DNA from: Verrucomicrobiales bacterium
GTDB lineage: Bacteria > Verrucomicrobiota > Verrucomicrobiia > Verrucomicrobiales > DEV007
Assembly: GCA_023253615.1 (NCBI GenBank)
Contig: JALRFZ010000111.1
Span: 1 to 9,310, forward strand
Direction: 5' to 3'
Length of the DNA: 9,310 nucleotides
Position numbers and translations under genes: made by a program. Shown here piece by piece: positions 1 through 5,915 of the stretch (the stretch's first letter is position 1; the number at the start of each line of letters is the position of its first letter). The notes under the pieces were generated by a model. That model made no database searches. It saw only the letters and a list, made by a program, of their open reading frames with translations, and was not told the DNA's origin.

Positions 1-425
1 CCTCCCCCCGCGATCGCATCGGCCACTATGGATCGAAGATCTTCACCGAAGCCGTCTCCGACTATGCCTGGATGCCCGTCTACGCGATGGTCGGCGGCGG
101 GATGCCCGTCGGCGAACTGCCCGAAGTGCAGGGCCGCGGACGGACCGGACTCGGTGTCGTGCGCAGTTTCCTCGACGTCAAGGCCGCCGGCCCCGTGAAG
201 GTGAAACTCACCGGCAAACTCGCCGATCTCGAGCTCTTCCTCGGCGAGACCGAGATCCCCCTGCCCGACCAGGGCGGTGAGACGGAAATCGTCCTGGAAA
301 TCAAAGAGCCCGGCAAGCAAAAGCTGACCGTCGTCGGCCTGAAAGGCTCCGGCCTCGACACCTTCACCCTCGAAGTCCTCGAAGACGCCGCGAAAGCGGG
401 GCTTTTGCAGGTGAAGGAATTTTGA
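1..425 (+). CDS. C-terminal part of an unrecognised, probably beta-rich protein (5' truncated)
   Basis: The frame is open from the left edge (first full codon at 3) to TGA at 423-425, so this is the last ~140 residues of a longer protein; the internal ATG at 72 is not needed as a start. The visible part begins with an aromatic and glycine-rich stretch (HYGSKIFTEAVSDYAWMPVY, then VGGGMPVGELPE). It continues with alternating hydrophobic residues resembling the strands of a beta-sandwich (VKVKLTGKLADLELFLG, ETEIVLEI, KQKLTVVGL, DTFTLEVLE). No catalytic motif, transmembrane segment or cysteine pattern is visible. The C-terminal part could be an accessory or carbohydrate-binding-like domain of a secreted enzyme, but I do not recognise the family. 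Coding status is supported by the continuous frame and codon use matching the downstream genes. Confidence 0.75.
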   Translation, partial: SPRDRIGHYGSKIFTEAVSDYAWMPVYAMVGGGMPVGELPEVQGRGRTGLGVVRSFLDVKAAGPVKVKLTGKLADLELFLGETEIPLPDQGGETEIVLEIKEPGKQKLTVVGLKGSGLDTFTLEVLEDAAKAGLLQVKEF

Positions 426-445
426 TACACCTTGACCCAGTCCCC

Positions 446-526
446 TCTGCGCTCATCGGAGGAAATCTGAGTCCATCTGCGCTAAAAAAAGAAATCCAAC
501 GCAGATTTTCGCTGATGAAACACAGA
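446..526. repeat. Imperfect palindromic intergenic repeat (ATCTGCG/CGCAGAT type)
   Basis: A left arm at 446-471 and the reverse complement of a right arm at 500-526 agree at about 20 of 27 aligned columns, with one gap. A further exact inverted pair, ATCTGCG at 475-481 and CGCAGAT at 500-506, lies inside. The centre is A-rich (484-493). The region is non-coding and differs in composition from the GC-rich genes around it. It resembles the interspersed CATCTGYG-rich spacer repeats I recall from other environmental bacterial genomes; that resemblance is from memory and unchecked. As RNA it could fold into a long imperfect hairpin, but there is no U-tract, so I do not call it a terminator. Confidence 0.6.
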
Positions 527-550
527 TGTCCGCGGATTGAGATCCTCTGA

Positions 551-582
551 ACCTTTTACCTTTTACCTTCCCACCTTTTACC
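551..582. repeat. Three copies of ACCTTTTACC in the spacer
   Basis: ACCTTTTACC occurs exactly at 551-560, 558-567 and 573-582. The first two overlap by three bases and the third follows a short CTTCCC insertion. The block lies 20 bases before the ATG at 603. It may be a short tandem repeat remnant or part of a dispersed spacer repeat. No function is evident. Confidence 0.6.
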
Positions 583-595
583 GGGGCGCAGCCCC
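583..595 (+). other. Small perfect hairpin GGGGC-GCA-GCCCC before the propeller gene
   Basis: GGGGC (583-587) pairs perfectly with GCCCC (591-595) around a three-base loop. It ends 7 bases before the ATG at 603, where a ribosome-binding site would be expected and none is visible. In RNA it could affect initiation, or it may simply be the end of the repeat block. There is no U-run for a terminator. Confidence 0.4.
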
Positions 596-602
596 CTCGG
601 CC

Positions 603-1811
603 ATGAAAATCTCCCACCTCCTCCCTGCCGTCGTCCTCGCGACTTTCGCCATCTCTCTCGTCGCCCAGCAAAAGGGACAGAAAAACGCGCCCAAGCTCAA
701 GTGGCGCATCCAGCAACTCCACAAGGACAACAACGAAGGTCTCGCCCTCGGTGACATCAACGGAGACGGCAAGACCGACATCACCGCCGGCGAGTTCTGG
801 TATGCGGCACCCGACTTCAAGCCGCAGCCCCTGCGCAAGATCTCGCCCTTCGGCGTGGATTACATGCAGAACAGCTCCGAGCACCTCCACGACATGGACG
901 GCGACGGAGACCTCGATGTCGTCACGATCGCCTTCACCGAGCAGAACCTGATGTGGTATGAAAACCCCGGTGCCGGCAACTACGGTGCGGATGGATGGAA
1001 AGGCCACGTCCTCGTCGACACCGCGGTCAAGGCCAACGAGGCCGCCTTCATGCACGACATCGACGGCGACGGCACGCCCGAGTGGATCACGAACTCCTGG
1101 GTCCCGGCGAACGAGATGGCCATCTACCGCCTCGTCCGCGGCGAAGACAAGAAGGTGAAAGCCGAGAAACACCTCGTCGCCGAGAGCGGCAACGGCCACG
1201 GGATGGGCTTCGGCGACATCAACGGCGACGGCAGGACCGACATCCTCTTCGGCAACGGCTGGTACGAGTGCCCGGCGGACGGCCCGTATTCCGGCCCGTG
1301 GAAGCTCCGCCCCGACTTCAAGCTGCCCCATGCGAGCTGCCCCGTGCTCATCCTCGACCTCAACGGCGACGGACGGAATGATTTCATCTACGGCAACGGC
1401 CACAACTACGGCCTCTACTGGTATCAGCAGCTCGAGCCCCAGTCCGACGGCTCCACGACCTGGCGCGTCCACCACATCGACGACAAGTTCTCGCAGGCCC
1501 ACGCCCTCGCCTGGGAGGACATCGACCAGGATGGCAAGCCCGAACTCATCACCGGCAAGCGTTATTACGCCCACTCCGGCAAGGATCCCGGCGCGAACGA
1601 CAACATCACCGTGCAATACTACGACTGGCATCCCGAGACCCTTTCCTGGACCAAAAACATCATCAGCGATGCTCCCGCCGGCCAAGGTCCCGGCATCGGC
1701 CTGCAGATCCGCACCGCCGACCTCGACGGCAACGGCTGGACGGATATCGCCGTGCCCGGCAAGAGCGGCACCCACATCCTCTTCAACGAAGGCCTGCCCA
1801 AAGAGGGTTGA
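603..1811 (+). CDS. Secreted FG-GAP/VCBS-repeat beta-propeller protein
   Basis: This is a 402-residue exported protein. I chose ATG 603 because it gives a clean signal peptide (MKIS, a hydrophobic core to about residue 20, probable cleavage at LVA|QQ near 21/22); the frame can be opened 22 codons earlier at a TTG, but that extension runs through the ACCTTTTACC repeats and buries the signal. Seven Asp-rich calcium-loop motifs of the DxNGDGxxD type lie at residues ~51-60, 97-106, 152-161, 205-214, 252-261, 306-315 and 373-382, consistent with a seven-bladed propeller of the FG-GAP/VCBS class. Typical companion motifs are present (GEFWY, MWYENP, GNGWYECP). No catalytic domain is attached, so it is probably a binding or lectin-like protein in the periplasm or outside the cell; the ligand is unknown. 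No Shine-Dalgarno sequence is visible. The next gene starts 42 bases downstream. Confidence 0.9.
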   Translation: MKISHLLPAVVLATFAISLVAQQKGQKNAPKLKWRIQQLHKDNNEGLALGDINGDGKTDITAGEFWYAAPDFKPQPLRKISPFGVDYMQNSSEHLHDMDGDGDLDVVTIAFTEQNLMWYENPGAGNYGADGWKGHVLVDTAVKANEAAFMHDIDGDGTPEWITNSWVPANEMAIYRLVRGEDKKVKAEKHLVAESGNGHGMGFGDINGDGRTDILFGNGWYECPADGPYSGPWKLRPDFKLPHASCPVLILDLNGDGRNDFIYGNGHNYGLYWYQQLEPQSDGSTTWRVHHIDDKFSQAHALAWEDIDQDGKPELITGKRYYAHSGKDPGANDNITVQYYDWHPETLSWTKNIISDAPAGQGPGIGLQIRTADLDGNGWTDIAVPGKSGTHILFNEGLPKEG

Positions 1812-1853
1812 GGCGGCGACGGAAGAGGGTTTGATGCGGGACCAGACAGGATC

Positions 1854-2384
1854 ATGAGCGACGATCCCCAGCCCCAGGGCGAGCCGATTCCGGAGGTGCT
1901 GCACTCGTTCTATGAAGAGCGGCCCTTCCTCACCTGCACGCGCTGCGGCGAATCGCTCGCCGATTTCGAGGACGGCTACCGGATTTCGAAGAATTTCAAA
2001 AAGGGTGAAGTCCTCATCGAATACGCCCTCTGCATGCCCTGTCTCATGCGCATGCTCGAGGAATCGTCGGAGGAATCGAAGCGCAATCTCGAACAATTCC
2101 ACGCCGATCATCATCGCGACGTGACCGGCTTCGAGGATTGCGCCTTCTGCGAAAAGACGCGGGCGGACGTACGCGACGAGGAATTCGGCATCGCGGGCGT
2201 CTGCCAGGGAGATCGCATGATGGACAGCGCCATGATCTGCATCGATTGCACGGAGGCGATGCACGCCGTCCTTTCCGAGGAGACGACCCGCACCTGGCGC
2301 CGCTTCCGCGAAGAGAATTTCCCCGGCGTGCCCGGCGATTTCGAGCCCTTTCCCGGCGAACGGCTCACGAAAGTATCCAGCTGA
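1854..2384 (+). CDS. Small CxxC-rich, probably zinc-binding protein of unknown function
   Basis: A 176-residue soluble protein without signal peptide or membrane segment, so presumably cytoplasmic. Cysteines fall in four CxxC pairs: CTRC (28-31), CMPC (60-63), CAFC (96-99) and CIDC (129-132), plus a single Cys at 117. Two pairs 28-32 residues apart occur twice, so it looks like two tandem four-cysteine metal sites, an internal duplication of a zinc-ribbon-like unit. Between them is an acidic, helical-looking stretch with a His cluster (HADHHRD, 83-89). The C-terminus is Pro/Gly-rich without Cys. ATG 1854 has only a weak AGG upstream. I do not recognise a named family. Its position 84 bases before the efflux lipoprotein start suggests possible co-transcription, but a role in efflux, metal sensing or regulation would be a guess. 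Confidence 0.85.
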   Translation: MSDDPQPQGEPIPEVLHSFYEERPFLTCTRCGESLADFEDGYRISKNFKKGEVLIEYALCMPCLMRMLEESSEESKRNLEQFHADHHRDVTGFEDCAFCEKTRADVRDEEFGIAGVCQGDRMMDSAMICIDCTEAMHAVLSEETTRTWRRFREENFPGVPGDFEPFPGERLTKVSS

Positions 2385-2413
2385 AGCGCCGGCGGCGGAC
2401 GTATTCTCTGCTT

Positions 2414-2458
2414 GCGAAAGGGCGGCGCGGACCGGAAACGTTGCCGTGCGCCCTTCGC
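2414..2458 (+). promoter_or_regulatory. Bulged RNA hairpin in the leader of the efflux lipoprotein gene
   Basis: GCGAAAGGGCG (2414-2424) pairs with CGCCCTTCGC (2449-2458) over ten base pairs with one bulged A. After a bulged G at 2425 the stem continues as 2426-2430 against 2444-2448 (one G-U), leaving a loop at 2431-2443. The hairpin ends 10 bases before the ATG at 2469. No U-tract follows, so it is not a standard terminator; it might influence initiation, processing or stability. GC-rich DNA produces chance stems, so confidence is modest. Confidence 0.35.
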
Positions 2459-2468
2459 GCCCGCTCCG

Positions 2469-3992
2469 ATGCGTCCGCCCGCCCTCCTTCCATCGCTCCG
2501 CCATGCCCTGCGCATGGCCGCGTCCGGGCCGGGCCGTCGCGGCGGGCCCGTCTTTGTCGCCGCGCTCGCGTTGTCCGCCTGCCAATCGGTGTCTCCGCCC
2601 GATGCGAATGACCATGCCAGCGTGAAAACCCCGCCGCACTGGGTCGCCGGCCCCACCTGGACGGCGGCGCACCCGGCCGATTCCGATTGGGTCACCGCCT
2701 TCCGGTCACCCGGTCTCGATGCCTTTGTCGAAAAGGTGCTGGCGGAGAACAAGGATCTCAAGGCCGCCCGCGCCCGGATCGAGGTGACCGAGGCGAACGC
2801 CCGCATCATCGGAGCCGATCTCTATCCGCAGCTCCAGGGCGGTTTTTCGGGACAGCGAGACTTGCAGAATTTCATCGGACTGCCCCTGCCGGGAGCTCCT
2901 CCGGGCGAGATCCTTTCCTCCCGCAGCAACCGTTTCGGCCTTTCCCTGAACCTGAGCTGGGAGATCGACCTCTGGGGCCGCATCCGGGCGGCGAAGCGGG
3001 CCGCCATCGCCGACTTCGAGGCCTCCGCCTTCGATCGTGCCACCGCCGAGCTGTCGCTGGCGGGCCAGGCCGCGAAGACCTGGTTCGCCCTCGCCGAAGC
3101 ACGCGATCAGGTCGCCCTCGCCCGCTCCGCGATCGCCACCTTCTCCGAGACGGAGACGGCGATCCGCGAGCGTTTCGAGCAGGGCATCGCCGACAACGGA
3201 CAGAGCACCGCCTCGCAGTTGCTGCTCGCCAGCGGAGATGTCGCCGCCGCGAGGGAGCGTCTCGCCGCACGGCAGGAGATGGAGGGTCGGGCCGCCCGTC
3301 TCCTCGATCTTCTCGCCGGATCCTATCCCGACGGCAAGAGCGGCACCTCCGCCCTGCTCCCCGAGCTGCCGGGAAAGGTGCCCACCGGATTGCCCGCGAC
3401 CTTGCTCGACCGGCGTCCCGATCTCGCCGCCGCCGAGCGCCGCATCGCCGCGGCCGACCAACGGCTGCTCGAGGCGAAACGCGCCCTCCTCCCCGCGATC
3501 AGCCTCACCGGCAGCTTCGGCAGCGCCAGCGAGGATATCGGCGAAATCCTCTCGGGCGACTTCAGCATCTGGAGCGTGGCGGGAAATCTCGCACAGCCGA
3601 TCTTCCAAGGCGGGCGTCTCCGGGCCAACATCGATCGCCGCGGCTCCGAGCTCGAACTGGCCGCGAGCGAGTTCGAGCAGGCCGCCCTCACCGCCTTCGG
3701 CGAAGTCGAGAACGCGCTCGCCGCCGAGACCTTTCTCACCCGCCGCGTCGACGCCCTCGCCGAATCCTCGCGCCTCGCCCTCGAGGCCTACCGCCGCTCG
3801 CTCGAGGAATTCGAACTCGGCACCGGCGACGTCCTCACCGTGCTCGCCGCACAGCAGCGCCTCTTCACGAGCCGCTCGCAATGGCTCGCGGTCCGACGCG
3901 AATGTCTCGACAACCGCGTCGATCTCCACCTCGCCCTCGGCGGCAGCTTCCGTCCCGCCTCCGCCCCCGCGGAAAAGACCACCGGCCCGTGA
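2469..3992 (+). CDS. RND efflux outer-membrane factor, lipoprotein of the NodT/OprM type
   Basis: An outer-membrane channel of the TolC superfamily, 507 residues from ATG 2469. It carries a lipoprotein signal: an arginine-containing n-region, a hydrophobic core (PVFVAALA) and a lipobox LSAC with the lipidated Cys at 38. ATG 2514 gives a more usual 22-residue signal and is an equally good start; a TTG at 2412 would place a long polar segment ahead of the signal and is less likely. Two repeated helical/strand halves (OEP domains) follow. Family motifs are SWEIDLWGRI (~163-172), LLDRRPDLAAAERRI (~312-326), AKRALLPAISLTGSFG (~336-351), LAQPIFQGGRL (~374-384) and FELGTGDVLTVL (~448-459). Length is normal for the family. 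It would form the exit duct for the adaptor and permease encoded downstream. The SulP gene intervenes before them, which is not the usual order. Confidence 0.95.
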   Translation: MRPPALLPSLRHALRMAASGPGRRGGPVFVAALALSACQSVSPPDANDHASVKTPPHWVAGPTWTAAHPADSDWVTAFRSPGLDAFVEKVLAENKDLKAARARIEVTEANARIIGADLYPQLQGGFSGQRDLQNFIGLPLPGAPPGEILSSRSNRFGLSLNLSWEIDLWGRIRAAKRAAIADFEASAFDRATAELSLAGQAAKTWFALAEARDQVALARSAIATFSETETAIRERFEQGIADNGQSTASQLLLASGDVAAARERLAARQEMEGRAARLLDLLAGSYPDGKSGTSALLPELPGKVPTGLPATLLDRRPDLAAAERRIAAADQRLLEAKRALLPAISLTGSFGSASEDIGEILSGDFSIWSVAGNLAQPIFQGGRLRANIDRRGSELELAASEFEQAALTAFGEVENALAAETFLTRRVDALAESSRLALEAYRRSLEEFELGTGDVLTVLAAQQRLFTSRSQWLAVRRECLDNRVDLHLALGGSFRPASAPAEKTTGP

Positions 3993-4003
3993 GGTCGCGG
4001 GCC
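3984..4003 (+). other. Six-base-pair inverted repeat spanning the lipoprotein gene's stop codon
   Basis: GGCCCG (3984-3989) and CGGGCC (3998-4003) are perfect inverted copies around an 8-base loop that contains the TGA stop. No T-run follows, so it lacks the hallmark of intrinsic termination. It may be a 3'-end stabilising stem or chance. Confidence 0.25.
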
Positions 4004-4031
4004 ATCGCGGAAAATCAGATGCTCTTTGCGT

Positions 4032-4060
4032 TTGTCATCGGGCGAACGTGACCGGATACT
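4032..4060 (+). promoter_or_regulatory. Candidate sigma70-type promoter ahead of the SulP gene
   Basis: TTGTCA (4032-4037) differs from the TTGACA -35 consensus at one base. After a 17-base spacer, GATACT (4055-4060) matches the TATAAT -10 consensus at four of six positions. A start about 7 bases downstream would give a leader of only ~10 bases before ATG 4077. It would allow SulP, adaptor and permease to be transcribed apart from the lipoprotein gene. The call rests on sequence match only. Confidence 0.3.
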
Positions 4061-4076
4061 GCGGGATTCTTTGGAA

Positions 4077-5897
4077 ATGAGGAGAATCCGCTGGCTGTTG
4101 AAGCGGGCCGTCGCCGGAATCGGCGGTTTTGTCAGGGAGAACACGATCGATCCCCTGCCGATCCGTCATGGCTTCCGCGGATACCGTCTCGCCGACGTCC
4201 GCGGGGACGCCGCCTCGGGTCTGAATGTCGCGCTGCTCTCTTTTCCACAGGGCATGGCCTACGCCGCCATCGCCGATCTGCCCGTCCAATACGGCATCGT
4301 CTCGGGGGCCGTCGCGTCGATCATCGCCCCGCTCTTCGCCGGCTCGCGCCACACCATCCTCGGCCCGACGAATGCGACGGCCTTCCTCCTCTTCGCCCAG
4401 TTCGCCGCCTTCACCGCCGCCGACCGGCTTTTCTACCTGCCCCTCCTCGTCCTCTTCACCGGCATCCTCCTCGTCGCGGGCGCGCTCTTCCGGGTGGGCG
4501 AGCTCATCCAATACGTGAGCCGCTCCGTCGTGGTCGGCTACATCACCGGGGCCGCCGTGCTGATCATGGCGAACCAGCTCGGCACCCTCCTGGGCATCGC
4601 CCGGCCGGAGACGCCCTCCGATGCTCCGAAGACCTTTTTCACGATCCTGCAGACCACCCTCTCCTCGCTCGATGCGCTGCAATGGCAGGCCGCGGCCCTC
4701 GCCGGGGCGACCTTCGCGCTCTGGTCGCTGCTGACCCTGCGCCTGCCGAAGCTGCCCGTCTTCGCGATCGTCCTGGTGGTGATGTCAGGGATCTACGGGC
4801 TGCTCCATCAGTTCGCCGGGTGGAATCTCGCGACCTTCACCGCCTTCTCCCTCGCCGACCTCGCCCCGCGCCTGCCGGAGATCGGGCCGCGTGGTTTCTT
4901 CTCCGACGTGAGCCGTCTCATCGGCATCGCCTTTTCCCTCGCCTTCCTCGCCGCCCTCGAAAACTCGGTGATGTCGAAGACCCTCGCCAGCCGCGTCGGC
5001 GACCGCCCCGACGTGAACCAGGACATGCTCGGCGTCGGCATGGCCAATCTCGCCAACGCCTTCACCGGCGGCATGCCCGCGTCGGGCTCTCTGACACGCT
5101 CGGCCCTCAATTTCTCGAGCGGTGCGATCTCGCGTCTTTCCAGCATCATCAGCGGACTGCTCTGTCTCGCCGCCCTCGTCCTCCTCGGAAAATACATGGG
5201 GCTCGTGCCCAAGCCGGTGCTGGCCGCCCTCGTCGTCTGCATCGCCATCTCCGTGATCAACCGCCACCACATCCGCATCTCCCTCGCGGCCACGCCGGAG
5301 GACGCGGCGGTGTTGTTGACGACCTTCGTCGCTTCGCTCCTCCTCCCGCTGAACGTGGCGATCTTCCTCGGGGTGGGCATCTCCATCATGCTCTACCTGC
5401 GCAACGCGAGCCGCCCCTACCTCGCCGAATACGAATTCTCCGAGGAGGGCGAGCTCGTCGAAGCCGACAAGGGACGGCGGGAGATCCCGGCCATCTCCAT
5501 CGTCCACGTCGAAGGCGATCTCTTCTTCGGCGCCGCGGAGCTGTTCCGCACCCAGATCCAGAAAACCTCGCTCGATCCGGCCTTGAAGGTCATCATTCTC
5601 CGGCTCAAGAACGCGCGCCATCTCGATGCCACCAGCGTCGTCGCACTCGAGGAACTGGTGCAATACCTCCGCAGCCACGACCGCCACGTCATCCTCAGCG
5701 GCGCGCCCAAGGACGTCTACCGCGTCCTGAAAAATGCCGGATCCGTCGAGGTGATCGGTCGGGAGAACATTTTCGTCAACCACCCCCGCAACCCGAATCT
5801 CTCCACCCGCCAGGCCCTGAAACGGGCGCAGGAACTGCTGGGAACCGAAGAGGCGGATATCCGGATCTTTTTCGATCCTACAAAAAAGACAAACTGA
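4077..5897 (+). CDS. SulP (SLC26) family inorganic anion transporter with C-terminal STAS domain
   Basis: An inner-membrane anion transporter, 606 residues from ATG 4077; a TTG at 4026 would add 17 polar residues and overlap the candidate promoter. The membrane part has the family's order: SFPQGMAYAAIADLPVQYGI (~55-74), GSRHTILGPTNATAFLL (~89-105), YVSRSVVVGYITGAA (~146-160), then the conserved NQDMLGVGMANLANAFTGG (~314-332) and SGSLTRSALNFSSGA (~336-350), and further hydrophobic segments to ~441. A STAS domain follows (~471-567: VHVEGDLFFGAAELF, LKVIILRLKNARHLDAT, ALEELVQYL, HVILSGAPKDVYRVL). Known family substrates include sulfate, bicarbonate and other anions; the sequence does not identify which. 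It reads in line with an RND pump: 84 bases after the outer-membrane factor and 18 bases before the adaptor. No clear Shine-Dalgarno sequence is visible. Confidence 0.95.
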   Translation: MRRIRWLLKRAVAGIGGFVRENTIDPLPIRHGFRGYRLADVRGDAASGLNVALLSFPQGMAYAAIADLPVQYGIVSGAVASIIAPLFAGSRHTILGPTNATAFLLFAQFAAFTAADRLFYLPLLVLFTGILLVAGALFRVGELIQYVSRSVVVGYITGAAVLIMANQLGTLLGIARPETPSDAPKTFFTILQTTLSSLDALQWQAAALAGATFALWSLLTLRLPKLPVFAIVLVVMSGIYGLLHQFAGWNLATFTAFSLADLAPRLPEIGPRGFFSDVSRLIGIAFSLAFLAALENSVMSKTLASRVGDRPDVNQDMLGVGMANLANAFTGGMPASGSLTRSALNFSSGAISRLSSIISGLLCLAALVLLGKYMGLVPKPVLAALVVCIAISVINRHHIRISLAATPEDAAVLLTTFVASLLLPLNVAIFLGVGISIMLYLRNASRPYLAEYEFSEEGELVEADKGRREIPAISIVHVEGDLFFGAAELFRTQIQKTSLDPALKVIILRLKNARHLDATSVVALEELVQYLRSHDRHVILSGAPKDVYRVLKNAGSVEVIGRENIFVNHPRNPNLSTRQALKRAQELLGTEEADIRIFFDPTKKTN

Positions 5898-5915
5898 CAC
5901 CCTCCGCCGCGTCCC

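Noticed and set aside
537..565. Possible promoter with TTGAGA at 537-542 before the propeller gene
   Set aside because: The -35-like box is good, but no -10-like hexamer lies at 16-18 bases; the region there is the CTTTTACC repeat.
537..602. Extension of the propeller gene to a TTG start at 537
   Set aside because: The added 22 residues are encoded by the repeat block and would put a polar and aromatic segment before an otherwise ideal signal peptide starting at 603.
453..2672. A 739-codon open frame on the - strand opposite the propeller, CxxC and lipoprotein genes
   Set aside because: It runs antisense to three well-supported genes, crosses the repeat spacer, and is low-complexity (Val/Gly/Ala/Glu/Asp-rich). 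It is typical of the stop-free complementary frame in GC-rich coding DNA; no family motif is visible.
3984..4003. Intrinsic terminator after the efflux lipoprotein gene
   Set aside because: Only six base pairs, an eight-base loop and no following T-run; kept only as a low-confidence inverted repeat.
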